DNA from: an uncultured Flavobacteriales bacterium
GTDB taxonomy: Bacteria > Bacteroidota > Bacteroidia > Flavobacteriales > Weeksellaceae
NCBI GenBank assembly: GCA_937973555.1
Contig: CALJKL010000062.1
Location: 39,142-103,141 of the forward strand
Length of the DNA stretch: 64,000 nt
Reading direction: 5' to 3'
Shown: positions 25,908 to 34,367 of the stretch, one piece after another
How positions within the stretch are numbered: position 1 is the stretch's first letter
How the letters are laid out: the number at the start of each line of letters is the position of its first letter
Position numbers and translations under genes: made by a program
The notes under the pieces: generated by a model
Seen by the model: only the letters and a program-made list of their open reading frames with translations
Told to the model about the DNA's origin: nothing
Databases searched by the model: none

Positions 25908-27008
25908 ATGAAAATCGCTTTCGATGCCAAAAGATTCTTTCACAATACCTCTGGGTTGGGCAACTATTCCAGGGACTTGGTGCGCATCTTAGCAAAAACA
26001 TATTCCGAAAACGATTTTTTGCTTTTAGCCAAAAACAAAAACGAAAGAGGACAAGAAATACTAAATCTTCCGAATGTAGCTTTTCAAAAAATCACCAAAG
26101 GGAGAATGGAGCGTCAGTTTAAAATGGGTATAGATGCCCAAAATACTGGTGCAGATATTTTCCATGGTCTTTCTGGTGAATTGCCTTTGAGGTGGTCTGC
26201 CAAACCGATTAAAAAAGTGGTCACCATCCATGATTTAATCTACATGCGCTATCCGCAATTTTACAGTTTTATAGACCGTCAAATTCACCTTTGGAAGTTC
26301 AAAAATGCCGCAAAGAATGCAGATGTAATCATTGCCATTTCAGAACAAACCAAAAGAGACATTATCAAATATCTGAAAGCGCCTGAAGATAAAATAAAGG
26401 TCATCTATCAATGTTGCCATGCGGCTTTCAAACAACAGCCTACAGAAGCATTTTTTCAGGAAGTAAAAAATAAATTTCATTTACCCGAAAGGTTTCTACT
26501 GAACGTGGGTACCATAGAAGAACGCAAGAATTTAGAAAATGTAATCAAAGCCCTTGAAGGAACCAATATCCCTTTAGTAGTAGTAGGAAAAAGAAAGAAA
26601 ACTTATTTTAATAAGATTAAAAAACTCATCCAAAAGCATCAGGTAGAGGTCTATTTTTTAGATAATGTCAATATGCAAGAATTAGCTGCTATTTTTAGGT
26701 TGGCAGAGGTGTTTATTTATCCTAGTTTGTTTGAAGGTTTTGGGATTCCTATCATTGAGGCTTTGTATTCGGGAACACCTGTTATTACAAGCAATGTGAG
26801 TTGCCTTCCGGAAGCCGGAGGAGAACATTCTCTTTATGTAAATCCTTTGGATGCAGAAGACATTAAATCCAAAATACTATTCCTTTGGAACAATGCTTCA
26901 GAAAGACAAAGAAGAGCAGAAAAATCTTTGGAATTTGTTCAGAAATTTAATGAAGAAGTTATTGCAGAACATGTAATGAATGTTTACAAAGAATTAATTT
27001 CCATTTAA
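25908..27008 (+). CDS. Glycosyltransferase family 4 (GT-B)
   Basis: A 366-residue retaining glycosyltransferase. The N-terminal Rossmann half starts MKIAFDAKRFFHNTSGLGNYS with the acceptor-site glycine loop. The C-terminal half begins at about 195 (LNVGTIEERKNLENVIKAL) and contains the nucleotide-sugar motif SLFEGFGIPIIEALYSGTPVI with the E-x7-E pattern. It probably adds a hexose to a surface polysaccharide or glycolipid. No other glycan genes are nearby, so the acceptor is unknown. Confidence 0.9.
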   Translation: MKIAFDAKRFFHNTSGLGNYSRDLVRILAKTYSENDFLLLAKNKNERGQEILNLPNVAFQKITKGRMERQFKMGIDAQNTGADIFHGLSGELPLRWSAKPIKKVVTIHDLIYMRYPQFYSFIDRQIHLWKFKNAAKNADVIIAISEQTKRDIIKYLKAPEDKIKVIYQCCHAAFKQQPTEAFFQEVKNKFHLPERFLLNVGTIEERKNLENVIKALEGTNIPLVVVGKRKKTYFNKIKKLIQKHQVEVYFLDNVNMQELAAIFRLAEVFIYPSLFEGFGIPIIEALYSGTPVITSNVSCLPEAGGEHSLYVNPLDAEDIKSKILFLWNNASERQRRAEKSLEFVQKFNEEVIAEHVMNVYKELISI

Positions 27009-27105
27009 ATTTATAAGTCCTTCAAATAGATTTTTTACCTATAATTTCATTTAAAGACTAGAAAAATCTCCAATTTTTGTTTTAATAATGACTTTTTAAT
27101 CTGTT

Positions 27106-27142
27106 AAATGTTTTTTTTATTTCAAAAACATTTATATATTTG
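27106..27142 (+). promoter_or_regulatory. his operon promoter with upstream inverted repeat
   Basis: A perfect -7 element TATATTTG lies at 27135-27142; the -33 position reads TTT rather than TTG. Directly upstream, AAATGTTTTT (27106-27115) and AAAAACATTT (27124-27133) form a perfect 10-bp inverted repeat spanning the -33 region, a possible operator. Transcription would start near 27147. The preceding stretch from 27009 holds no other gene. Confidence 0.65.
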
Positions 27143-27163
27143 CATAATAATTCAACCAAAGAA

Positions 27164-27208
27164 ATGAATAATTTTAACTTAAATCATCACCATCATCATC
27201 TCATCTAA
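27164..27208 (+). CDS. hisL: his operon leader peptide
   Basis: A 14-codon frame encoding MNNFNLNHHHHHLI with five consecutive histidine codons (CAT CAC CAT CAT CAT). It lies about 17 bases after the predicted transcription start and upstream of a terminator and hisG. It is the sensing part of a classic histidine attenuator: when charged His-tRNA is scarce the ribosome stalls in the His run. Confidence 0.92.
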   Translation: MNNFNLNHHHHHLI

Positions 27209-27290
27209 AGGCGAGTTGATTATGTGTTATGTTTTGCAGTTAACAAAAATATTTACAATCCGCCTTGAGTATTAAGGCGGATTTTTCTTT
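27208..27290 (+). promoter_or_regulatory. his attenuator: antiterminator and terminator
   Basis: The terminator is AATCCGCCTT (27257-27266), loop GAGTATT, AAGGCGGATT (27274-27283), then T5CT4. The competing antiterminator pairs AAGGCG (27208-27213, starting in the leader stop codon) with CGCCTT (27261-27266). It is reinforced by inner GTTGA (27215-27219) with TTAAC (27240-27244). A ribosome reaching the stop codon masks AAGGCG and lets the terminator form; one stalled at the His codons leaves it free. Confidence 0.88.
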
Positions 27291-27331
27291 TCCACACTTC
27301 GAGTACTCAAGGCCAAAAATAAAATTTAAAA

Positions 27332-28189
27332 ATGAGTACCCTAAAAGTAGCAGTTCAAAAAAGCGGAAGACTTTTCGAAGATTCTATCAAACTTCTTAAA
27401 GATTGTGGCATTACCTATGACAATGGCAAAGACCAATTAAAAGTACAGGTAGAGAATTTCCCTATCGAGATATTTTTTCTCAGAAATTCAGACATTCCCC
27501 AATATGTGGAAGATGGAGTGGTAGATGTAGCCATAGTAGGCGAAAACCTGCTCATTGAAAAACAAAAGGATATACAGATTGTCCAAAAATTAGGCTTCTC
27601 CAAATGTAGAGTTTCACTTGCCGTTCCTAAGGAGGTAGAAACCGATGATTTACAATATTTTAATGGCAAAAAGATTGCTACTTCTTATCCTAATACCGTA
27701 AAAGAGTATTTACAAAAAAATGGAATATCGGCAGAAATTCACGTGATTTCCGGTTCTGTGGAAATTGCCCCAAACATAGGTTTGGCAGACGGAATTTGTG
27801 ATATTGTAAGTTCTGGAAGTACCCTTTTTAAAAACGGATTGAGAGAAACCGTTACCATTTTAAAGTCTGAAGCGGTATTGGCCAGAAACAAAAACATTTC
27901 TTCTGAAAAATTGGAGATTTTAGAACGATTGATTTTCAGAATTCAGGCGGTTTTAAGGTCTAAAAATACCAAATACATCTTAATGAATGTCCCAAATGAT
28001 AAAATACAAGAAGTTTCTGATATTCTTCCTGTGCTGAAAAGCCCTACCATAGTGCCTTTGGTAGAAAAAGGGTGGAGCAGTTTGCACTCTGTAATAGAAG
28101 AAAAAAGATTTTGGGAAGTAATAGACCAACTCAAAAAGGCTGGTGCAGAAGGCATCCTGATTATTCCGATTGAAAAAATGATTCTCTAA
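27332..28189 (+). CDS. hisG: ATP phosphoribosyltransferase, long form
   Basis: Catalyses the first step of histidine synthesis, condensing ATP and PRPP. At 285 residues it is the long HisG_L form: a catalytic part (about 1-205, with QKSGRLFEDSIKLLKDCG and the PRPP loop DIVSSGSTLFKNGL) and a C-terminal ACT-like regulatory domain (about 210-285) for histidine feedback. It needs no HisZ. It is the first structural gene after the attenuator and is followed by hisD after 12 bases. Confidence 0.97.
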   Translation: MSTLKVAVQKSGRLFEDSIKLLKDCGITYDNGKDQLKVQVENFPIEIFFLRNSDIPQYVEDGVVDVAIVGENLLIEKQKDIQIVQKLGFSKCRVSLAVPKEVETDDLQYFNGKKIATSYPNTVKEYLQKNGISAEIHVISGSVEIAPNIGLADGICDIVSSGSTLFKNGLRETVTILKSEAVLARNKNISSEKLEILERLIFRIQAVLRSKNTKYILMNVPNDKIQEVSDILPVLKSPTIVPLVEKGWSSLHSVIEEKRFWEVIDQLKKAGAEGILIIPIEKMIL

Positions 28190-28201
28190 TAAAAAGTAAA
28201 G

Positions 28202-29494
28202 ATGAAAGTAATAGAATTTCCAACTCCAGATATTTGGAAAGATTTGGTTCAAAGACCAACTCTTGAAAAAAGCGATATTGAAACGCTCATCAAAGGGATT
28301 TTTGATAAAGTACAAACGGAAGGTGATGAGGCCTTGCGTTTCTATTCAAAAAAGTTTGACGGTCAGCAATTGGATACCCTTCAAGTATCTCTTTCGGAAA
28401 TAGAAGAAGCCAAAAATTTGGTAGATGAAGATTTGAAAATGGCCATCAACACCGCCAAAAACAATATCGAAACCTTTCACCAATCCCAAAAGGAAATTCC
28501 TCAAAAGATAGAAACCACTCCAGGGGTGGTTTGTTGGAGAGAAAGCCGAGCGATAGAGAAAGTCGGTTTGTACATTCCGGGAGGCACAGCGCCATTGTTT
28601 TCTACAGTTCTGATGTTGGCGGTTCCAGCCAATCTTGCAGGATGCAAAGAGATTGTTTTATGTTCTCCGCCTCAGAAAAATGGGAAAATTAATCCTATCG
28701 TTTTGTATACGGCCAACCTGTGTGGTGTGACCAAAATCTATAAAATAGGTGGGGCACAGGCTATTGCTGCCATGAGTCTCGGAACAGAAAGCGTACCTCA
28801 AGTATACAAGATTTTCGGTCCGGGCAATCAGTTTGTAACAGAAGCCAAGATTTTTGCCCAAAATAAAGGCATAGCTATCGATATGCCTGCTGGTCCAAGT
28901 GAAGTGTTGGTAATCGCAGATGAAACGGCAAAACCCGAATTTGTGGCCGCAGATTTGTTGTCTCAGGCAGAACACGGCGCCGATTCTCAGGTGATTTTTT
29001 TAACCACCAACAAAGAAGTTTTAGAAAAAGTAAAAGAGGAAACAAATGCCCAGTTGCAGAATTTACCAAGAAAAGAAATGGCAGAGAAAGCCTTAGAAAA
29101 CAGCCGTTTTATTTTGTTGGATTCTGTAGAAACCTGCCTCCGTTTCAGCAATGAATATGCTCCGGAACATTTAATTCTTTCCATAGCCAATCCAGAAAAT
29201 ATTTTGCCCCAAATTACCAATGCAGGTTCTGTTTTCTTGGGCAATTATACCCCGGAAAGTGCCGGAGATTACGCCAGCGGAACAAATCATACCTTACCTA
29301 CCAATGGCAACGCCAGAGCGTATAGCGGCGTGTCTTTGGATAGTTTTGTGAAGAAGATGACGGTTCAGAAAATCTCTGAACAAGGCATTCAGAATTTAGG
29401 AAAAACAATAGAGAAAATGGCTGCAGAAGAAGGACTTTTTGCACACCAAAATGCCGTAACCGTAAGATTAAAAAATTTGGAAAATGGAATTTAA
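28202..29494 (+). CDS. hisD: Histidinol dehydrogenase
   Basis: A 430-residue zinc enzyme that oxidises L-histidinol to L-histidine in two NAD steps. Family signatures include CWRESRAIEKVGLYIPGGTA, KIGGAQAIAAMSLGTESVP, DMPAGPSEVLVIADE, the zinc/active region LLSQAEHGADSQ and the C-terminal SGTNHTLPTNGNAR. Length is normal. Its 3' end overlaps hisC by 11 bases, indicating tight operon structure. Confidence 0.97.
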   Translation: MKVIEFPTPDIWKDLVQRPTLEKSDIETLIKGIFDKVQTEGDEALRFYSKKFDGQQLDTLQVSLSEIEEAKNLVDEDLKMAINTAKNNIETFHQSQKEIPQKIETTPGVVCWRESRAIEKVGLYIPGGTAPLFSTVLMLAVPANLAGCKEIVLCSPPQKNGKINPIVLYTANLCGVTKIYKIGGAQAIAAMSLGTESVPQVYKIFGPGNQFVTEAKIFAQNKGIAIDMPAGPSEVLVIADETAKPEFVAADLLSQAEHGADSQVIFLTTNKEVLEKVKEETNAQLQNLPRKEMAEKALENSRFILLDSVETCLRFSNEYAPEHLILSIANPENILPQITNAGSVFLGNYTPESAGDYASGTNHTLPTNGNARAYSGVSLDSFVKKMTVQKISEQGIQNLGKTIEKMAAEEGLFAHQNAVTVRLKNLENGI

Positions 29495-30518
29495 TTTAAA
29501 TCAACTTATTCGAAATAATATCAAAAACCTAGTACCGTATTCCAGTGCCAGAGATGAGTTTTCTGCAGATGCAGGCGTGTTTTTGGATGCTAACGAAAAT
29601 CCATTCGGCGAATACAACCGCTATCCAGATCCGTATCAAAAAGTTTTGAAAGCAGAAATCGCTAAACTAAAAAACATCAATCCTGAAAATATTTTTCTAG
29701 GGAATGGCAGTGATGAAGTGATAGATGTATTGATGAGGATTTTTGCAGAGCCTAAAGAGGACAAGATTTTGGTGTTTACGCCAACCTATGGAATGTACGA
29801 GGTGTCTGCCAACATCAATGATGTAAAAGTGGTTTCTTACCCTTTGAATCAAGATTTTCAAATCGATTTTACGCCAGCCATAGAACAAATTTTAAAAGAC
29901 AATAACATGAAATTGGTTTTTATCTGTTCGCCCAACAATCCTTCCGGGAATTTGATTTCCAGAGAAGCGGTGTTGAACATATTAAACACTTTCAAAGGAA
30001 TTGTAGTGGTTGATGAAGCCTATGAAGATTTCAGCAAAGAAGCGTCTTGGATTTCAGAAATTGAAAACTACCCTCAATTGGTGGTGATGCAAACCTTCAG
30101 TAAGGCTTGGGGATTGGCAGGCTTGCGTGTGGGAATGGCTTTTGCTCAAAAAGAAATTCTCAATTATATGAACAAGGTGAAGCCCCCTTATAACATCAGC
30201 ATCATCAATCAAAAGGAAGTTTATGAAGCGTTGCAAAAGATAGATGATTTCAAAGCAAACCTCAATGAAATATTAGAGCAGAGAACTGCTCTTGAAAGTG
30301 AATTATTACAATTTTCTTTTGTGAAGAAAATTTATCCTTCGGATGCCAATTTCCTTTTAGTAGAAGTGGCAGAAGCAGACCGTTTGTATCAATATTTGGT
30401 GGATCAAAAAATCATAATCAGAAATAGAAATAAGGTAGTAGCAAATTGTGTGAGAATTACCATAGGAAACGCTCAGGAAAACAAAAAATTATTAGAAGCA
30501 CTCAATCAATTTAAATAG
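29484..30518 (+). CDS. hisC: Histidinol-phosphate aminotransferase
   Basis: A 344-residue fold type I PLP enzyme converting imidazole acetol phosphate to histidinol phosphate. Motifs are DANENPFGEYNRYPDP near the N-terminus, FLGNGSDEVIDVLMR, CSPNNPSGN, the PLP-contact region VVVDEAYEDF, and the PLP lysine in QTFSKAWGLAGLRVG. It overlaps hisD and is four bases before hisB. Confidence 0.97.
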   Translation: MEFNLNQLIRNNIKNLVPYSSARDEFSADAGVFLDANENPFGEYNRYPDPYQKVLKAEIAKLKNINPENIFLGNGSDEVIDVLMRIFAEPKEDKILVFTPTYGMYEVSANINDVKVVSYPLNQDFQIDFTPAIEQILKDNNMKLVFICSPNNPSGNLISREAVLNILNTFKGIVVVDEAYEDFSKEASWISEIENYPQLVVMQTFSKAWGLAGLRVGMAFAQKEILNYMNKVKPPYNISIINQKEVYEALQKIDDFKANLNEILEQRTALESELLQFSFVKKIYPSDANFLLVEVAEADRLYQYLVDQKIIIRNRNKVVANCVRITIGNAQENKKLLEALNQFK

Positions 30519-30522
30519 TAAT

Positions 30523-31620
30523 ATGAAGAAAAAAGTTTTATTTATAGACCGAGACGGAACTTTAATTGTAGAACCGCCATTGGATTTCCAGGTAGACAGT
30601 TTAGAAAAACTGGAGTTTTTGCCCAAGGTTTTTCAAAACCTCTCAAAAATAGCCAAAGAATTGGATTATGAATTGGTGATGGTCACCAACCAAGATGGTT
30701 TAGGGACCGATAGTTTTCCGTATGATGATTTTATAAAACCGCACGAAAAAATGATGAAGGCTTTGGAAAATGAAGGCATCTTTTTTTCTGAAGTGTTGAT
30801 TGATAAAAGTTTTGAACACGAAAATTCGCCCAATAGAAAACCACGAACCGGATTGCTTCAAAAATACATCTATGGAAATTATGATTTAGAAAATTCTTAT
30901 GTCATTGGAGATAGAAAAACAGATGTTGAATTAGCGAAGAATTTAGGGACAAAATCTATTTACTTTTCAAAAGAATCTTCTGAAGAGGCCACTTTTACAG
31001 TCAAAAATTGGGATGAAATCTATTTGCTTTTAAAACAGATTCCGAGAAAAGCCTTAGTAAAAAGAACCACCAAAGAGACCGATATTTTTGTGGAACTCAA
31101 TTTGGATGGCAGTGGGAAGTCTTCTCTAGATACGGGCTTGAAGTTTTTTGACCATATGTTGGAGCAGATTTCAAAACATGGGAATTTTGACTTAACGGTA
31201 AAAGTAAATGGAGATTTAGACGTAGACGAACACCATACCATAGAAGATACTGCCATTGTTTTGGGAGAATGTTTCTTGCAAGCTTTGGGAAATAAAAAAG
31301 GAATAGAACGCTATGCTTTTGTATTGCCCATGGATGATTGTTTGGCTCAAGTAGCCTTAGATTTTGGAGGAAGAAGTTGGCTGGTTTGGAATGCAGACTT
31401 CAAACGAGAAAAGATAGGAGAACTGCCTACAGAAATGTTTTACCATTTCTTCAAATCATTTTCAGACAGTGCCAAATGCAACCTAAATATTGCTGTGGAA
31501 GGAGATAATGAACACCACAAAATTGAAAGTATTTTCAAGGCTTTTGCCAAAGTACTCAGAAATGCAGTGGCTCAAACCGACCAGAATTTTAATCTCCCAA
31601 GTACCAAAGGAACTTTATAA
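30523..31620 (+). CDS. hisB: Bifunctional histidinol-phosphatase / imidazoleglycerol-phosphate dehydratase
   Basis: A 365-residue fusion. Residues about 1-165 form a HAD phosphatase with FIDRDGTL (nucleophile and acid Asp) and VIGDRKTDVELA. Residues about 175-365 form the IGP dehydratase with the metal-binding histidines in FFDHMLEQISKHG, DEHHTIED and EGDNEHHKIE. It catalyses the seventh and ninth steps of the pathway. An unusual repeat-rich 85-base gap follows before hisH. Confidence 0.97.
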   Translation: MKKKVLFIDRDGTLIVEPPLDFQVDSLEKLEFLPKVFQNLSKIAKELDYELVMVTNQDGLGTDSFPYDDFIKPHEKMMKALENEGIFFSEVLIDKSFEHENSPNRKPRTGLLQKYIYGNYDLENSYVIGDRKTDVELAKNLGTKSIYFSKESSEEATFTVKNWDEIYLLLKQIPRKALVKRTTKETDIFVELNLDGSGKSSLDTGLKFFDHMLEQISKHGNFDLTVKVNGDLDVDEHHTIEDTAIVLGECFLQALGNKKGIERYAFVLPMDDCLAQVALDFGGRSWLVWNADFKREKIGELPTEMFYHFFKSFSDSAKCNLNIAVEGDNEHHKIESIFKAFAKVLRNAVAQTDQNFNLPSTKGTL

Positions 31621-31705
31621 ATGGAAAATGAAAAATGGAGAAAGGAGAATCGAGTTTTCAATGCCTTTTACATTTTCAATTTTTAATTCTCAATTAAATA
31701 AAAAG
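31621..31705. repeat. Short-word repeat gap between hisB and hisH
   Basis: AATGGAAAATGAAAAATGGAG-type words in the first half face their approximate complements CATTTTCAATTTTTAATTCTC in the second half, so the transcript could fold into an imperfect hairpin. All other junctions in this operon are under 15 bases or overlap, so the 85-base spacer looks like an insertion. Confidence 0.6.
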
Positions 31706-32284
31706 ATGATTGCTATAATAGATTATGATGCCGGAAATGTAAAATCTGTACAGAATGCTCTCAAAAAACTAGGGTATGAGGCGGAGATTACTTCTGATAT
31801 AGAAAAGATAAAAAATGCTGAAAAAGTCATTTTTCCTGGCGTGGGAGAGGCTTCATCGGCAATGAGAAAACTGAAAGAAAGAAATTTAGACGAATTCATT
31901 CCTACTTTAAAACAGCCTGTTCTCGGGATTTGTTTGGGTATGCAGTTGCTCTGTAAATCTTCTGAAGAAGGCAATACGCAAGGGTTAGGCGTCTTTGATT
32001 GTGAAGTAAAGTTATTTCCCAATTCAGATATTGTTCCGCATATGGGCTGGAACAATTTGACAGATATTAAAGGAGAGTTGCTAAAAGGATTGACAGAAGA
32101 GGATAATTTCTATTTTGTACACAGTTATTATGCCGAAGTTTGCGAGAATACATCTTCCGTTTGTGAGTATATTCTGCCTTTTAGTGCTACTTTAGAAAAA
32201 GACAACTTTTTTGCAGCACAGTTTCATCCGGAGAAATCTGGTGATGCAGGATTTCAGTTGTTAAATAACTTTTTAAAAATGTAA
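31706..32284 (+). CDS. hisH: Imidazole glycerol phosphate synthase, glutaminase subunit
   Basis: A 192-residue class I glutamine amidotransferase that feeds ammonia to HisF. The nucleophile Cys is in LGICLGMQLL and the catalytic His in QFHPEKSGDAG. The start is placed at MIAIIDYDAGNVKSVQ, the conserved family N-terminus. An in-frame ATG at 31490 would lie inside hisB and translate the repeat gap. Its stop overlaps the hisA ATG region by one base. Confidence 0.95.
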   Translation: MIAIIDYDAGNVKSVQNALKKLGYEAEITSDIEKIKNAEKVIFPGVGEASSAMRKLKERNLDEFIPTLKQPVLGICLGMQLLCKSSEEGNTQGLGVFDCEVKLFPNSDIVPHMGWNNLTDIKGELLKGLTEEDNFYFVHSYYAEVCENTSSVCEYILPFSATLEKDNFFAAQFHPEKSGDAGFQLLNNFLKM

Positions 32285-32286
32285 TG

Positions 32287-32997
32287 ATGAAAATTATTCC
32301 TGCTATAGATATCATTGACGGAAAATGTGTACGCCTTTCCAAAGGGGATTATGATACCAAAAAAATCTATAATGAAAACCCTGTGGAAGTGGCCAAAGAA
32401 TTTGAAGACTATGGGATAGAATATCTTCATTTGGTGGATTTGGACGGAGCGAAAGCCAAAAAAATCATCAATGAAAAAGTGATTGAAAACATCTCCAAAG
32501 CCACCAATCTCATCATTGATTTTGGAGGGGGAATCCGTTCTGATGAAGATTTGCAAAAGGCTTTTGATAATGGAGCGAGTAAAGTTACTTTAGGTAGTAT
32601 TGCTGTTGTAAATTCTGAATTGTGCCTGCAATGGTTGGAGAAATTTGGTCCTGAAAAATTGATTTTAGGAGCCGATTGTTTTGACAGAAAAATTAAAACC
32701 TCAGGATGGTTAGAAGATTCTTCCACAGATGTTTTGGCGTTTATCCAAGAATATCAACAAAAAGGATTTAGAGAAACCGTTTGCACCGATATTTCCAAAG
32801 ATGGGATGTTGCAAGGTCCTTCTACTGAACTTTATGAGGAGATTATTTCAAAAACAGAAATTGAATTAATTGCCAGCGGTGGGATTTCTGGGATAGAAGA
32901 TGTATTGAAAATGAAAGAAATAGGGTGTGCCGGTACCATTATTGGGAAAGCCATCTATGAAGGGAAAATTAGTTTACAAGAACTTTCAAAAATTTAG
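32287..32997 (+). CDS. hisA: ProFAR isomerase
   Basis: A 236-residue TIM-barrel enzyme, 1-(5-phosphoribosyl)-5-[(5-phosphoribosylamino)methylideneamino]imidazole-4-carboxamide isomerase. It has the N-terminal catalytic Asp in MKIIPAIDIIDGK, the phosphate-binding DFGGGIRSDEDLQ and the second half-barrel catalytic Asp in CTDISKDGMLQGPS. Two adjacent ATGs exist (32284 and 32287); the second gives the conserved MKIIPAID terminus. hisF begins essentially at its stop codon. Confidence 0.96.
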   Translation: MKIIPAIDIIDGKCVRLSKGDYDTKKIYNENPVEVAKEFEDYGIEYLHLVDLDGAKAKKIINEKVIENISKATNLIIDFGGGIRSDEDLQKAFDNGASKVTLGSIAVVNSELCLQWLEKFGPEKLILGADCFDRKIKTSGWLEDSSTDVLAFIQEYQQKGFRETVCTDISKDGMLQGPSTELYEEIISKTEIELIASGGISGIEDVLKMKEIGCAGTIIGKAIYEGKISLQELSKI

Positions 32998-33001
32998 AAA
33001 A

Positions 33002-33754
33002 TTGTTAAAAAAAAGAATTATTCCTTGTTTGGATATCAAAGAAGGCAGAACCGTAAAAGGGGTTAATTTCGAGGGATTGATAGATGCCGGAGACCCTGTG
33101 GAACTGGCTAAAAGATATGTTTTGGAAGGAGCAGACGAGTTGGTTTTCCTAGACATAACGGCTACCCATGAGAATAGAAAAACCTTGATTGATTTGGTGG
33201 AGAGAATTGCCGAAGAAATCAATATTCCTTTTACCGTGGGCGGCGGCATTTCAGAAATTGCTGATGTAGATAGCCTTCTGAAAGCAGGCGCAGATAAAAT
33301 TTCCATCAATTCTTCGGCGGTTAAAAATCTTGAATTGATTAAAACTTTTGCCGATAAATTCGGAAGCCAATGTGTGGTAGTGGCCATAGACTCAAAGCAA
33401 TTTGGTGATGAGGATTATGTTTTTGTAAATGGAGGAAGAATTAAAACAGACTATAAAACCCACGATTGGGCAAAGCAAGTGGAAGATCTAGGCGCTGGAG
33501 AAATATTGTTAACTTCTATGGATTTTGATGGTACCAAGCAGGGCTTTGATGTGAGATTGCTCAACGAAATTTCACAAATCGTCAATATTCCTATCATTGC
33601 TTCTGGTGGAGCAGGGAAGAGAGAAGACTTCACCGAAGTCTTCATACAAACCAAGGCTACCGGGGCTTTAGCAGCCAGTATTTTCCACTTTGGAGAAATC
33701 AATATACAAGACTTAAAACAAACATTAAAACAACAAAATATTGCCATAAGATGA
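33002..33754 (+). CDS. hisF: Imidazole glycerol phosphate synthase, cyclase subunit (TTG start)
   Basis: A 250-residue TIM-barrel cyclase that makes IGP and AICAR with HisH. Motifs are RIIPCLDIKEGRTVKG, the phosphate site FTVGGGISEIADVDSLLKAG and VVAIDSKQ, with the catalytic Asp in TSMDFDGTKQGFD. No ATG lies near the conserved start. TTG at 33002 gives MLKKRIIPCLD, matching the family exactly and placed four bases after the hisA stop. The upstream ATG at 32957 would overlap hisA by about 40 bases and add a non-family extension. The stop overlaps hisIE by ATGA. Confidence 0.93.
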   Translation: MLKKRIIPCLDIKEGRTVKGVNFEGLIDAGDPVELAKRYVLEGADELVFLDITATHENRKTLIDLVERIAEEINIPFTVGGGISEIADVDSLLKAGADKISINSSAVKNLELIKTFADKFGSQCVVVAIDSKQFGDEDYVFVNGGRIKTDYKTHDWAKQVEDLGAGEILLTSMDFDGTKQGFDVRLLNEISQIVNIPIIASGGAGKREDFTEVFIQTKATGALAASIFHFGEINIQDLKQTLKQQNIAIR

Positions 33755-34335
33755 AACTCAATTTTGAAAAAGCAGGTGGACTTATACCTGCCGTAATACA
33801 AGACGAAACAACCTTGCAGGTCCTCATGCTAGGTTTTATGAATGAAGAGGCGGTGAAACTCACCCAAGAAACCGGGAAGGTGCATTTCTTCAGCAGGACT
33901 AAAAATAGAATTTGGATGAAAGGGGAGTCTTCAGAAAATTATCTGTGGGTAAAAAGCATCGCTCAGGATTGTGATGATGATACTTTACTCATCAAAGTAA
34001 AACCAACTAATGAAGTGTGTCATACCGGCAGTTTCAGTTGTTTTGGCGAAAAAGAAACCAAAGGGTTTTTATATCAATTGGAGGAAGTGATTTCTCAAAG
34101 AATAGATGAAAAAGTAGAAACGTCTTACACTTCTAAACTTTATGAAAGAGGCATCAATAAAGTGGCGCAGAAAGTAGGAGAGGAAGCCGTAGAATTGGTA
34201 ATAGAAGCCAAAGACAATAACGAAGATCTTTTCAAAAATGAGGCTGCTGATTTGTTATACCACTTTTTGATTTTATTAAAAGCGAAGAACTTCAAACTTC
34301 AGGACATAGAAAAAGTATTACAAGGAAGACAGTAA
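33751..34335 (+). CDS. hisIE: Bifunctional phosphoribosyl-AMP cyclohydrolase / phosphoribosyl-ATP pyrophosphatase
   Basis: A 194-residue fusion. The HisI domain (about 1-105) has DCDDDTLLIKV and the zinc cysteines in CHTGSFSCF. The HisE domain (about 108-194) has the helical MazG-like residues KVGEEAVELVIEAKD and EAADLLYHFLILL. It catalyses the second and third steps of the pathway. It is the last gene of the operon, with ATGA overlap to hisF, and is followed by the bidirectional terminator. Confidence 0.96.
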   Translation: MKLNFEKAGGLIPAVIQDETTLQVLMLGFMNEEAVKLTQETGKVHFFSRTKNRIWMKGESSENYLWVKSIAQDCDDDTLLIKVKPTNEVCHTGSFSCFGEKETKGFLYQLEEVISQRIDEKVETSYTSKLYERGINKVAQKVGEEAVELVIEAKDNNEDLFKNEAADLLYHFLILLKAKNFKLQDIEKVLQGRQ

Positions 34336-34340
34336 AAGAA

Positions 34341-34367
34341 AAACCGGACAAGAGTCCGGTTTTTTTA
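34341..34367. terminator. Bidirectional terminator between his and trp operons
   Basis: AAACCGGAC (34341-34349), loop AAGA, GTCCGGTTT (34354-34362), with T7 on the plus side and a T-rich run on the minus side (complement of AAAAGAAAAA). It ends hisIE from the left and trpA from the right; the trpA stop codon (34365-34367) lies in its flank. Confidence 0.9.

Noticed and set aside
27180..27208. CAT/CAC run as a simple repeat
   Set aside because: It lies in a start-to-stop frame placed between a promoter and an attenuator before hisG, so it is a His-codon leader rather than a random microsatellite.
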